Assembly: GCA_964519905.1 (NCBI GenBank) | Contig: CAZFLN010000008.1 | Span: 1 to 47,350 of the forward strand | Source: CAZFLN01 sp964519905 | Lineage (GTDB): Bacteria > Patescibacteriota > Microgenomatia > UBA1400 > UBA1396 | DNA length: 47,350 bases | Reading direction: 5' to 3' | In this document: positions 16,513-24,579 of the stretch, one piece after another | Layout: each line of letters starts with the position of its first letter | Position numbering within the stretch: the stretch's first letter is position 1 | The notes under the pieces: generated by a model | What the model saw: only the letters and a program-made list of their open reading frames with translations | The model's database searches: none | Told to the model about the DNA's origin: nothing | Position numbers and translations under genes: made by a program

Positions 16513-16590
16513 GTTTTTAGAATAATTTTTCTTCTCAGTTTACGTTCCTCAGCTTCGAATAAAAATTATTCTAAAAACATGGAGCTGAGG
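16510..16590 (-). promoter_or_regulatory. Structured rplS leader: 21-bp inverted repeat with interleaved 8-bp stem
   Basis: Bases 16510-16530 and 16561-16581 are perfect reverse complements (21 bp, 30-nt loop), and the inner arm contains the rplS start codon. A second pair, 16547-16554 with 16583-16590 (CCTCAGCT/AGCTGAGG), is interleaved with the first, so the two stems either compete or form a pseudoknot. The outer arm also contains a four-codon reading frame (ATG to TAA). The long stem would hide the start codon; the short one could free it. Confidence 0.6.
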
Positions 16591-16609
16591 CGTCTTTGTT
16601 CGAACCAGT

Positions 16610-16615
16610 AGTATA
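16610..16615 (-). promoter_or_regulatory. Extended -10 promoter of rplS
   Basis: On the minus strand TGA-TATACT forms an extended -10; a weak TTCCTC lies 17 nt upstream. Initiation would be near 16602, leaving about 90 nt of leader. Confidence 0.5.
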
Positions 16616-16668
16616 TCACACCCCGAGGAAATGAGGAATATCTTTTCTTTCTTTCCTCCCAGTTCTGG

Positions 16669-18372
16669 CTAGATGGTTGCTCGTACAAAAGCTACAAACA
16701 AGGGATGTGGATCGAGTGGTCGAGATTTGTATTCTGGATGTCCTTGAGTGGCCACGAAGAACGGATGCTCTTCTTTTGGAAGCTCAATGAACTCAACCAG
16801 GTTTTCTTTGACAGATCGGCCAGAAATTACCAGACCAGCGGCTTCGATTTCTTTGGCAAACTCGTCATTAAATTCGTAGCGATGGCGATGACGCTCAGAG
16901 ATAATGTTCTTTTTTGCGTCTTTCATGTGTGTACTGTTTTGGTAGATGTCTTCGACTTGCGTCCCTGATTTCAGCTGGCAGTCCCATCCGCCTAAACGCA
17001 TAGTTCCGCCATAGGCGCGATCAGCCATGTTTCGCTCTTGTTCTGGAATAATGTGCACGACTTGGTGTGAAGACTTTGGATTGACTTCTTGAGTATGTGC
17101 ATCCTTCCAACCCACAACATTGCGAGCGAACTCAACCACAGCTAGCTGCATGCCATAGCACAAACCTAAGTATGGAACTTTGTTCTCACGAGCGTACTGA
17201 ATTCCCCGAATTTTCCCCTCTACTCCACGCTCTCCCCAGCCGATTGGGACAATAAGTCCGTCGTAACCGGCGAGCATGGTGCTTGCGTCGGAGACTTTCT
17301 CAAGTTCTTCGCTATTTATCCACACAATTTCTGTTTCACAATCATTCGCAAGACTGGCGTGGTCCAACGCCTCAAGCAGAGCTGCGTAGGAGTCTTTTAG
17401 TTCATATTCACCGGTAGCAAAATACTTTCCAATTACACCGATACGTGCGCGTTTGGTTTTTGGAGCATGGACTCGGTCAACCAAGGCGTTCCAGTTGTCC
17501 ATCTGGAGTGTGTTGAATTTCAGACCAAGCATTTTGAGGATTTTTTTGTCGAATTCTTGCTCAGCAAAAATTCCTGGAATTTCGTAAATACTTGGGACGT
17601 CTGGACTATCGATAACATGATCTGGGCGAACGTGACAGAACAATGCAAAACGCTCGCGTCTGCGCTCATCGATTGGTTTTTCGGCCCGAGCTACAATAAA
17701 GTCAGGCTGTATGGCCATGCCGTTGAGCATTTTGACAGACAGTTGTGTTGGTTTCGTTTTTGGCTCGCCAATGTGACTTGGAGTTGGCAAGTAACTCACG
17801 TGAATATGAATTACCTTGTTTTCAGTATGATAATCCAAAATTCGTGAGGCTTCGTAATACAGGACGTTTTGGTATTCGCCAGCAGTACCACCTAATTCTA
17901 CGATAATAATATCCGCTTGTTCTTGCTCTCCAGCCACGTGAATACGGCGGAGAATTTCGTCGGTGACGTGTGGAACTGCTTCAACGTCTTCCCCGTTGTA
18001 ACCGAAAGCTCGTTCGCGATCAATAACAGTTTTGTACACTTGGCCCAAAGTAACAAAGTTGGCGCGACCCATGTTTTGGTTCAGATGACGTTCGTAGGTG
18101 CCGAGGTCCATATCAGACTCAGTTCCGTCTTCAGACAGGAAAGCGTCTCCGTGTTCGATTGGGTTGATGAGGCCGGCGTCGTAGTTGAGGTAGTTTTCAC
18201 ACTTTACGATGGTGACTCTGTAGCCGCGAGATTTCAGCAGGAGCGCAACAGAAGCGGTAGTGGTACCTTTTCCTAACGAGGAAAGCACACCACCAGATAC
18301 AAATAAGTATCCTTGTGGGCGGTAGCCCGTGTCACCAGTAAATAATTCAGAAGATTTCCCATGAATAGCCAT
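16669..18372 (-). CDS. pyrG: CTP synthase
   Basis: 567 aa. It aminates UTP to CTP using glutamine and ATP. The synthase domain has SGGVLSSLGKGTTTAS (P-loop, 26-41), then KCENYLNYDAGLINPIEHGD (57-76) where most bacteria have KFDPYxNxDxGTMxPxxHGE, and VELGGTAGE (158-166). The glutaminase domain has IGVIGKY (311-317), IGWGERG (377-383), the nucleophile Cys405 in LGLCYGMQ and the His545/Glu547 dyad in QGHPEYKSRP. The oxyanion-loop sequence is P-I-G-W-G instead of P-G-G-F-G. The changes look like a divergent lineage form and not decay, because catalytic residues are kept. Promoter: TTGCAC (18404-18409), 17 nt, TATAAT (18381-18386), 8 nt, ATG, hence probably leaderless. Confidence 0.95.
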   Translation of the reverse strand: MAIHGKSSELFTGDTGYRPQGYLFVSGGVLSSLGKGTTTASVALLLKSRGYRVTIVKCENYLNYDAGLINPIEHGDAFLSEDGTESDMDLGTYERHLNQNMGRANFVTLGQVYKTVIDRERAFGYNGEDVEAVPHVTDEILRRIHVAGEQEQADIIIVELGGTAGEYQNVLYYEASRILDYHTENKVIHIHVSYLPTPSHIGEPKTKPTQLSVKMLNGMAIQPDFIVARAEKPIDERRRERFALFCHVRPDHVIDSPDVPSIYEIPGIFAEQEFDKKILKMLGLKFNTLQMDNWNALVDRVHAPKTKRARIGVIGKYFATGEYELKDSYAALLEALDHASLANDCETEIVWINSEELEKVSDASTMLAGYDGLIVPIGWGERGVEGKIRGIQYARENKVPYLGLCYGMQLAVVEFARNVVGWKDAHTQEVNPKSSHQVVHIIPEQERNMADRAYGGTMRLGGWDCQLKSGTQVEDIYQNSTHMKDAKKNIISERHRHRYEFNDEFAKEIEAAGLVISGRSVKENLVEFIELPKEEHPFFVATQGHPEYKSRPLDPHPLFVAFVRATI

Positions 18373-18380
18373 GGGACTTT

Positions 18381-18409
18381 ATTATACTTTGAAAAGCGTG
18401 ATTGTGCAA
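18381..18409 (-). promoter_or_regulatory. pyrG promoter, leaderless spacing
   Basis: TTGCAC (18404-18409), a 17-nt spacer and TATAAT (18381-18386) lie on the minus strand. Only 8 nt separate the -10 from ATG 18372, so transcription should start at or next to the start codon. Confidence 0.65.
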
Positions 18410-18446
18410 AGCGAAAAATGTTTCTCTCTTAAACAGGAGATTCTCT

Positions 18447-18941
18447 TTATCGGATGTCTGAGCCTGAACTTATACTGAGGAAGATTTCAGCTTGTTTTTC
18501 TAAAGAAAATTCTGGAGATGAGTTCCCGTTTGGTTTCAGCATTTGCCCATTAGAAAAAATACAGAGCTCGTTTGACAGTGAAAACTGGAATGAGTTAAGG
18601 ATTTTTCTGGCATTCGGATTCTTAATGGCGCGAGTTGCGACGCAAATGTTCAGTCCAGCTTGGTCAGATAGAATTTGCAGATCTCGGTATCGCTGATTGT
18701 TTTTTACCCGAAGCACCGACTTTTTAATTCGCCCGTTTTCGAGCAGGTTGTGTGCTGCTCCAACGAGGTTTTGGTGAGTGAAGGTGAGTACTTCCAGATG
18801 ATGTTGAGCTTGTCGAAGAGCGAAGAGAATTTCTTGAAAAACTTTTTTATTTTCTTGAATGAATACTTCAGAAAAAACATCCGCCTGACTCACAGGCGGA
18901 TGTTCAATTCTTCGGCCGAAGATTCTTTCAAGGAATAACAT
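18447..18941 (-). CDS. Unrecognised 164-aa protein
   Basis: I do not recognise a family. The product is soluble and mixed alpha/beta with no signal peptide. Residues about 25-135 (QENKKVFQEILFALRQAQHH, LVGAAHNLLENGRIKKSVLR, LQILSDQAGLNICVATRAI) faintly recall the first half of a phospholipase-D-like fold, but no HKD motif is present. ATG 18941 overlaps the end region of serS: AAGGA is just ahead, and a TACAAT is 8 nt before it. An intrinsic-terminator-like hairpin (18872-18903) lies inside codons 13-24, so the true start may be later or expression may depend on readthrough. It ends 74 nt before the pyrG start codon. Confidence 0.5.
   Translation of the reverse strand: MLFLERIFGRRIEHPPVSQADVFSEVFIQENKKVFQEILFALRQAQHHLEVLTFTHQNLVGAAHNLLENGRIKKSVLRVKNNQRYRDLQILSDQAGLNICVATRAIKNPNARKILNSFQFSLSNELCIFSNGQMLKPNGNSSPEFSLEKQAEIFLSISSGSDIR
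18872..18903 (-). terminator. Intrinsic terminator downstream of serS, inside the next ORF
   Basis: On the minus strand ACATCCGCCTG-TGAGT-CAGGCGGATGT forms a perfect 11-bp stem with a 5-nt loop, followed directly by a run of T. It begins about 45 nt after the serS stop and overlaps codons of the following gene, so it could end serS transcripts or act as an attenuator. Confidence 0.8.
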
Positions 18942-18947
18942 GTTTCC

Positions 18948-20204
18948 TTATTGTATAACTTCTACTCCATGCATGTATGGTCGCAACACTTCTGGAACCA
19001 CAATGCTGCCGTCAGCTTGCTGATAATTTTCTACAACCGCGGCAAGGAGACGTGGCGTGGCGGCGACAGTATTGTTCAGCGTGTAGACGTGTTTGAGGGT
19101 GCCATCTTTTGCTTGGTAGCGAATATTCAGACGACGGGCCTGGAAGTCGTTAAAGTAACTGTCGGAATGTGTCTCTCGATAGGTATCTTGTCCTGGGAAC
19201 CAAGTTTCGATGTCGTACTTTCTGCGCTGTCCAGCTCCAATGTCGCCAGTGCACATGAGCAGCACACGATAGTGCAATCCGAGGTTTTGCAGAAGTTCTT
19301 CGGCATAGCCGAGCATTTGGTCGTGCATGGTTCTAGTGACGTCTTCGTCGGCCACGGTGTACACCACTTGTTCGACTTTATTAAACGTATGGACGCGGAA
19401 CACGCCTTTTGTGTCTTTGCCATAGCTTCCAACTTCTCGGCGGAAACAGGGACTGATTCCGATCATTTTAATCGGAAGGTCAGCCTCTCGGAGTGTTTCA
19501 TTTTGGTAGTAGGCAGTGAGTGGAACTTCAGCTGTTCCCACGAGTCCTTCTCCATCTTGTGTCCAGAAAACATCATCCATGCCCCACGGTCCATAGCCAG
19601 TGTTTACAAAGGCTTCACGCTTGACCAAAACAGGAACACTGTGCGGTGTAAAGCCTTTTTGTACCATGTGATTGAGGGCGTACTGCAGAAGCGCCTGCTC
19701 AAGAAGCATGATTTGACCGCGCAAGAAATAGGCACGGCTGCCAGCCACAGCGACAGCGTGTTTGGTGTCGAGTCCACCCAGATTTTCCATCAGGACGTCG
19801 TGAGTTTGTGGAGCAAATGCAAACGTTGGTTTTTGTCCTTCTTGTCGAACTTCCACGTTGCCAGATTCGTCAGGACCAATTGGTGTGTCGTGGCTGGCTG
19901 GATTTGGCACAGCGTATTGGGCGAGAGTAAATTGTTCCTCGATTTCCCGTAAGGTTGGCTCAAGATTTTTGAGCTGTTCCTTGAGATCTTTACCAAGCGT
20001 AATCTGTTCTGGTGTTGGTCTGCCAGTGATACTTTTCTGCAGTTCGTTGCTCTGGGCGCGTAGCGCCTCGACTTGTTGCAGCAGTTCTCGGCGCTGCGCG
20101 TCGAGTTCTAAAACGCGGTCAACGACACTGGCGTCGAAATTTTTGTTTGTGGCCCCAGTTTTATAGAGTTCTGGGTTGGTTCGTATTTGGTTGATGTCAA
20201 TCAT
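18948..20204 (-). CDS. serS: Seryl-tRNA synthetase
   Basis: 418 aa, normal length for bacterial SerRS. The N-terminal coiled-coil arm (about 25-105, LDAQRRELLQQVEALRAQSN) contacts the long variable arm of tRNA-Ser. The class II core shows GTAEVPLTAYYQ, motif 2 with SPCFRREVGSYGKDTKGVFR, HTFNKVEQV and motif 3 with NNTVAATPRLLAAVVENYQ. It lies 35 nt after prs on the same strand. Its last codons overlap the -10-like sequence of the next gene. Confidence 0.97.
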   Translation of the reverse strand: MIDINQIRTNPELYKTGATNKNFDASVVDRVLELDAQRRELLQQVEALRAQSNELQKSITGRPTPEQITLGKDLKEQLKNLEPTLREIEEQFTLAQYAVPNPASHDTPIGPDESGNVEVRQEGQKPTFAFAPQTHDVLMENLGGLDTKHAVAVAGSRAYFLRGQIMLLEQALLQYALNHMVQKGFTPHSVPVLVKREAFVNTGYGPWGMDDVFWTQDGEGLVGTAEVPLTAYYQNETLREADLPIKMIGISPCFRREVGSYGKDTKGVFRVHTFNKVEQVVYTVADEDVTRTMHDQMLGYAEELLQNLGLHYRVLLMCTGDIGAGQRRKYDIETWFPGQDTYRETHSDSYFNDFQARRLNIRYQAKDGTLKHVYTLNNTVAATPRLLAAVVENYQQADGSIVVPEVLRPYMHGVEVIQ

Positions 20205-20239
20205 ACTTCTTTCAATATTTGTATTTGAATTTGTAGCGA

Positions 20240-21142
20240 TTATTGGTTCGGATGGTAGAGTGCATTGAGTTCGGCGGCGATCGGCGCGGCCGCGGAGATG
20301 ACTCGAACCTTGGAGTGATCTTGTTGCAGGAGTGAGTCAGTTACAACCACACTATCGATGGCGCTGTGGGTAAGATTCTCGAGTGCGTCTCCAGCAAATA
20401 AACCATGTGTAGCGAGCATATGAACTTCTTTGGCGCCGGCATTTTTTAAGAACTCTGCTCCTGCCATAACGGTTCCACCAGTGCTGATAATGTCATCGTA
20501 CAAAATACAGGTTTTCCCAGACAGATCGGCTCCACCAATGCCTCGCATTGAAACTTTTCCGGTAGTGTAGTCACGATCTTTATCGATGGTCGCTAGCGGA
20601 GCGCCAAGTGCATCAGCAAAAACGTGGGCTCGCTTGAGTCCGCCAAAGTCAGGAGAAACAACTACAAAATTTTCAAAATGATTTTTGGTGTACTCCACAA
20701 ATAAATCATGTGCCGAGATCATTCGAGTTGGTACGGAGAAAAATCCGACGATACTGATGTTGTGCAAATCAAACAGGAAAACCCGATTTACTCGCTGGCT
20801 CGAAATCAGGTTGGCGACTACTCGCGCAGAGAGCGGCTGACCGCTTTGGAACACCTTGTCTTGAAGTGAGTATCCCATCCATGGCAAAACAACTGAAATT
20901 TTTCGAGCGCCGGCTCGGTCAGCCGCGTCGATGAGTAACAGAAGTTCTACTAGATGTGTATCAACTGGATTATAAAAACTTTGGAAGATGACCACATTTT
21001 GATCCACCAATGACGTATGAATTTGAATACGTTGCTCCCCATTGGGAAACGTGCCAAACGACACGTCTGCCATTTCTATATTGAGAGCTTGTGCGACGGT
21101 TGCGCTGAGTTGGGGATTTGACTGACCAGAAATAAGGATCAT
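20240..21142 (-). CDS. prs: Ribose-phosphate pyrophosphokinase
   Basis: 300 aa, slightly shorter than typical (about 310-320). It makes PRPP from ribose 5-phosphate and ATP. Family marks are FPNGEQRIQI (33-42), the PRPP-synthase segment VVLPWMGYSLQDKVF, LFDLHN, and the PRPP-binding loop ILYDDIISTGGTVMAGA. The flexible catalytic loop and metal site are less canonical than in E. coli (the usual PYFPYARQDR is PWMGYSLQDK). It is the link between the transketolase products and nucleotide synthesis. It sits between sufD and serS on the minus strand. Confidence 0.93.
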   Translation of the reverse strand: MILISGQSNPQLSATVAQALNIEMADVSFGTFPNGEQRIQIHTSLVDQNVVIFQSFYNPVDTHLVELLLLIDAADRAGARKISVVLPWMGYSLQDKVFQSGQPLSARVVANLISSQRVNRVFLFDLHNISIVGFFSVPTRMISAHDLFVEYTKNHFENFVVVSPDFGGLKRAHVFADALGAPLATIDKDRDYTTGKVSMRGIGGADLSGKTCILYDDIISTGGTVMAGAEFLKNAGAKEVHMLATHGLFAGDALENLTHSAIDSVVVTDSLLQQDHSKVRVISAAAPIAAELNALYHPNQ

Positions 21143-21208
21143 GGTACTCTGTATTTTACGCTATTTCTCCGGTTTTTTGCAGGAGGATTCTCGGCTTTTC
21201 TGAGTGAT

Positions 21209-21724
21209 TTATTTACGAGGTTCTGTCGGGGCCAGAAATCCGGTAACAATCAGTTGTTCGGCATCGAATTGCGAGATGCCTCGACTTTGGAGATAAAAAA
21301 TTTGAGATTCTGGGATCGCGCTGATGGTGGCGGCGTGTGAGCATTTGACGGCGTCGGTGCTAATTTCGAGATTTGGCACCGCGTGGGCCACAGCCGTTGG
21401 GGACAAAATGAGAATATTTTCAGTCAGAAATGCGTTCGTGTTTGGTGCCGTTTCTTCTACGATAATTGTTCCATTGAGCGTAACAGTTGCTGTGTCGCGC
21501 GCCACACCACGCAACAAAGTCTCCGAACGCGTGTGAGGCGCGCGATGAATAATTCGGAGGTCGATCTGAATTTTTTCTGTCTGCTGCAGATTCCAGCCCC
21601 CGAATATTTTTACCTCACTGCCCTCTTGGTCGATGATAATTTCGTACTGTCCAGACTCCTTCAAGAAAACCTCAGAAGTTCCCGCTGGGGCAAAGTGTGT
21701 GTAGTGTTTTGTCTGGAGTTTCAT
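21209..21724 (-). CDS. sufD: Short SufD-like protein (C-terminal domain of SufB/SufD family)
   Basis: 171 aa, well under half the usual SufD (about 400-440 aa). It keeps part of the right-handed beta-helix core and the C-terminal segment with CSHAATISAIPESQIFYLQSRGISQFDAEQLIVTGFL, which matches the SufB/D end (EHEATVSRIGEEQLFYLMSRG in the neighbouring SufB). The N-terminal helical domain is absent. The start overlaps the sufB stop (ATGA), so it is cotranslated. It would form the SufBC2D scaffold partner for Fe-S cluster assembly. The reading frame is intact, so it looks like a real small form. Confidence 0.78.
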   Translation of the reverse strand: MKLQTKHYTHFAPAGTSEVFLKESGQYEIIIDQEGSEVKIFGGWNLQQTEKIQIDLRIIHRAPHTRSETLLRGVARDTATVTLNGTIIVEETAPNTNAFLTENILILSPTAVAHAVPNLEISTDAVKCSHAATISAIPESQIFYLQSRGISQFDAEQLIVTGFLAPTEPRK

Positions 21725-23151
21725 CCGATCGATCCTTCCATTTCCAGGTCGATAAGGCGGTTCATTTCGATGGCGTATTCGAGTGGGAGTTTGCGGATCA
21801 GGGGTTCAGCGAAGCCGCGGACGATCATGCCAGCTGCTTCTTCCTCTTTCAGTCCGCGGCTCATCAAATAAAACAACTGTTCTTCTCCAATTCGACTGAC
21901 AGTGGCTTCGTGTTCCAGGGAAGCTTGATTGGTGAACACTCGTTCCGTTGGATAGGTGTCGGAGTGACTGTTTGGATCAAGAATGAGTGCATCGCAGACG
22001 ACCTTATTTTTACTGCCATGAGCATTAGGACCAATATGTACCAGTCCTCGATAACTGGCCCGCCCGCCACCCTTGCTAATAGATTTCGAAATAATGGTTG
22101 AGCTGGTGTGGGGCGCGAGGTGAATCGCTTTGCTTCCGGTGTCTTGGTGTTGGCCACTTCCGGCCACTGCCAACGAAAGCGTTTCACCTCGCGCCCCCGC
22201 TCCACGCAGGATAAAACTGGGGTACTTCATGGTGACCTTGCTTCCCAAGTTACAGTCAGTCCAGATCATTTGACCCTCGCTGTCGACGACGGCTCGTTTT
22301 GTCACCAGGTTATATACGGTCTTGTACCAATTCTGAATGGTTGTGTACTGGCATTGAGCTCCGGCCTTTACGATAATTTCTACCACTGCCGCGTGCAAAG
22401 ATGCGGTGGCAAAACTGGGAGCGGTACAGCCTTCTACGTAGTGAACTTTTGCTCCTTCGTCCACAATAATTAGCGTGCGCTCGAACTGTCCAGCCTGAGC
22501 GGCATTAATACGGAAGTAGGTTTGCAGTGGCATGCTCACCTCGACTCCAGGAGGAACATACACGAATGAACCTCCGCTCCAAACTGCCGTGTTCAGCGCC
22601 GCGGAGAAGTTGTCACCGCTTGGGATGACCGTTCCAAAATGTTCGCGAACCAAGTCAGGATGTTTCTGGACGGCCTCGTCCATGGACAAGAAAATAACAC
22701 CCTGTTTTTCCCAATGTTCCTTCAGTGATCCGTAAATAACTTCACTGTCATACTGCATTTTTACGCCAGCTAAGATTTCTTTTTCGGCTTGCGGGACGCC
22801 AATTTTTTCGAAAGTTTGTTTGATTTCTTCTGGAACGTCGTCCCAGTTTTTGACTGAGTGTTTAAGTGGTCGTAAGTAGTATCGAATGGAGTCAAAATTG
22901 AGCGCGGAAAGATCTGGACCCCACGGTGGACGTTTGGTTTGTAAAAAACGCTTGAACGCAGTCCGACGAATTTCTCGCATCCATTCTGGTTCATTCTTGG
23001 CAGCACTTATTTCGTCGACGACGTGTTCATCTACACCTGTTGGACTCAGAAAAGCATAGTTGCCAGTAGAAGTAGCTGAGGCATGTTCGTAGGCAGTGTC
23101 GAGTTGTTCAACACCAGAAACATCTGCTTTAATCGGCGCAAATCGAGCCAT
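21721..23151 (-). CDS. sufB: Fe-S cluster assembly scaffold SufB
   Basis: 476 aa, full length. Typical sequence includes WMREIRRTAFKRFLQT, WGPDLSALNFDSIRYY, GVIPSGDN-type TVIPSGDNFSAALNTAVWSGG, YVPPGVEVSMPLQTYFRIN, HYVEGCTAP, KYPSFILRGAGARGE and the C-terminal VVCDALILDPNSHSDTYP, whose Cys corresponds to the conserved persulfide/cluster ligand. With SufC and SufD it assembles clusters in the cytoplasm. The gene order is sufC, Nudix, sufB, sufD. No sufS or sufU is present in the window, so the cysteine desulfurase must be elsewhere. Confidence 0.96.
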   Translation of the reverse strand: MARFAPIKADVSGVEQLDTAYEHASATSTGNYAFLSPTGVDEHVVDEISAAKNEPEWMREIRRTAFKRFLQTKRPPWGPDLSALNFDSIRYYLRPLKHSVKNWDDVPEEIKQTFEKIGVPQAEKEILAGVKMQYDSEVIYGSLKEHWEKQGVIFLSMDEAVQKHPDLVREHFGTVIPSGDNFSAALNTAVWSGGSFVYVPPGVEVSMPLQTYFRINAAQAGQFERTLIIVDEGAKVHYVEGCTAPSFATASLHAAVVEIIVKAGAQCQYTTIQNWYKTVYNLVTKRAVVDSEGQMIWTDCNLGSKVTMKYPSFILRGAGARGETLSLAVAGSGQHQDTGSKAIHLAPHTSSTIISKSISKGGGRASYRGLVHIGPNAHGSKNKVVCDALILDPNSHSDTYPTERVFTNQASLEHEATVSRIGEEQLFYLMSRGLKEEEAAGMIVRGFAEPLIRKLPLEYAIEMNRLIDLEMEGSIG

Positions 23152-23155
23152 CGTT

Positions 23156-23671
23156 TTAGAATTCTTTTGCTTCAGTTTCTGTCGCAGCCGCCAAGATACG
23201 ATTCATAAAGGAACCACGCTTGCCACCAAAGTCGTAACTTTGAGCATCTGCAGGACTGACCCAAGCAAAGTTTTGGTGTTCGTGACTGATCTGCATGCTT
23301 GCACGATCAAATGTCTCTGGCAGTTGCACTCTCCAGCCGAACAATACCGTAAATATTTCTCGCTCTGGTTCGTAAAATGTTTCGTGATAGACCAAGTCTT
23401 GGTGCGATAGGCTCTCTGGAGAAATGTGAATACTTGCTTCTTCAGCAATTTCGCGACAAATATCGTGTAAATGTGGATTCGACTGTGGGTCGACCGTTTT
23501 TTCCGGCCATTCTGAATTTCCACCTGGCGTGTCCCAACAACTTGGTCTGGAGGCATCATTATCATGGCGTTGTAACAACAAAACTTCTCCTTGGTGAAGG
23601 AGAACGGCTTTTTGTAAAATTTTTACATTCTCAGTGAGTTGATGAGCTAAATGTTCTGGTCGAGCAGCCAT
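23156..23671 (-). CDS. Nudix hydrolase between sufC and sufB
   Basis: 171 aa from ATG 23671, preceded by GAAGGAAA as ribosome site; longer in-frame starts would run back into sufC. The N-terminal part reads KAVLLHQGEVLLLQRHDNDA and WDTPGG, as in Nudix proteins. The Nudix box is GGNSEWPE (50-57), then an insertion of about 15 residues, then REIAEEASI (73-81), where the usual Gly of the final EExG is Ser. The substrate is not predictable; housecleaning of nucleotides is the common role. Its place inside a SUF operon is unusual and suggests cotranscription only; a direct role in Fe-S assembly is not shown. Confidence 0.8.
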   Translation of the reverse strand: MAARPEHLAHQLTENVKILQKAVLLHQGEVLLLQRHDNDASRPSCWDTPGGNSEWPEKTVDPQSNPHLHDICREIAEEASIHISPESLSHQDLVYHETFYEPEREIFTVLFGWRVQLPETFDRASMQISHEHQNFAWVSPADAQSYDFGGKRGSFMNRILAAATETEAKEF

Positions 23672-23693
23672 AATTTCCTTCAGTATGTTTTTG

Positions 23694-24467
23694 TTACTTT
23701 TCTGTTTGATAGGACTTGTATCCAGTTTTTTCCAGTTTTTGGGCAAGCTCTGGTCCACCACTTTCCACAATTTCACCACCGACCATGACATGGACATAAT
23801 CAGGTTTGAGGAACTGCAAAATTCTTTGATAGTGCGTGATAATAATCACACCTGTGTGAAATCGAACAATAATTTCTTGAGCTCCTTGTGCCACGGCCCG
23901 AACGGCATCGATGTCGAGGCCAGAGTCAGTTTCATCGAGTACGGCAAACTTTGGTTCAAAGAGAGCCATTTGGAGAATCTCTAAACGTTTTCTTTCTCCA
24001 CCGGAAAATCCTTCGTTCACATTTCGTTCCAGAAGCTTTGTAGGAACGTGGAGTTCATCCGCGAGTTTGTGGACGGTTTCCCGTAACTGTAAGGCTGTTT
24101 TTATGCCGCGAGTATTTTCAGTTCCGAGTGCTCCAAAACGTGCTTCCCACATGGCTCGCAAGAGTTGATGAACAGAGACTCCGGTAACTTCTGGTGGGTA
24201 TTGAAAGGCCAGAAATAATCCTCTCCGCGCTCGTTCGTCTGGAGATTCTTCGAGGATGTTTTTGCCATCAATCAGAATGGTACTTTTGTCTGCCACTGAG
24301 TATTCTGGGTGACCTGCTAAGGTGTGTGCCAAGGTCGATTTTCCAGAGCCATTTGGACCCATAATCACATGTTGTTCTCCTGGTCGCACAGTAAGAGAAA
24401 AGTCAGACAAGATACTCTGATTTTCAACGCTCACGTGCAAATGCTGAATTTCGAGATTCTGGGACAT
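23694..24467 (-). CDS. sufC: SufC ATPase
   Basis: 257 aa ABC-type ATPase of the SufBCD complex. Walker A GPNGSGKST (37-45), Q-loop LAFQYPPEV, signature SGGERKRLE (155-163) and Walker B AVLDETDSGLDIDAVR (usual SufC form DEIDSGLDIDALR) are all present. It is the first gene of the suf-prs-serS run. TACAAT (minus strand, 24474-24479) is 6 nt from the ATG, which implies a leaderless start. It is divergent from pilB. Confidence 0.96.
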   Translation of the reverse strand: MSQNLEIQHLHVSVENQSILSDFSLTVRPGEQHVIMGPNGSGKSTLAHTLAGHPEYSVADKSTILIDGKNILEESPDERARRGLFLAFQYPPEVTGVSVHQLLRAMWEARFGALGTENTRGIKTALQLRETVHKLADELHVPTKLLERNVNEGFSGGERKRLEILQMALFEPKFAVLDETDSGLDIDAVRAVAQGAQEIIVRFHTGVIIITHYQRILQFLKPDYVHVMVGGEIVESGGPELAQKLEKTGYKSYQTEK

Positions 24468-24473
24468 GCGCGC

Positions 24474-24479
24474 ATTGTA
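24474..24479 (-). promoter_or_regulatory. -10 element of sufC
   Basis: TACAAT on the minus strand is separated from ATG 24467 by 6 nt. No clear -35 is seen. Confidence 0.45.
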
Positions 24480-24542
24480 TCAAAAGCTAACCCTGGAACA
24501 CACCGTATTTTTGACCATTTCGGAAATACGAGTAGGAAGTGC

Positions 24543-24572
24543 TTGGCAGCGGACCACTTTCCGCGCTATTAT
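24543..24572 (+). promoter_or_regulatory. pilB promoter, leaderless spacing
   Basis: TTGGCA (24543-24548), an 18-nt spacer and TATTAT (24567-24572) are followed after 7 nt by ATG 24580. The in-frame ATG at 24571 overlaps the -10 and cannot be in this transcript. Confidence 0.6.
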
Positions 24573-24579
24573 GAATCTC

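Noticed and set aside
16510..16581. 21-bp inverted repeat as transposon ends or an inserted element
   Set aside because: The arms enclose only 30 nt, no target duplication or transposase is present, and the inner arm is the 5' end of rplS.
16620..16668. GAGGAA ... TTCCTC pairing after pyrG as a terminator
   Set aside because: Six base pairs around a long purine-rich loop and no T run on the minus strand.
24466..24579. Longer N-termini for PilB starting at 24466 or 24571
   Set aside because: The extension runs across the sufC promoter and the pilB -10, and the added residues look like no PilB N-terminus.
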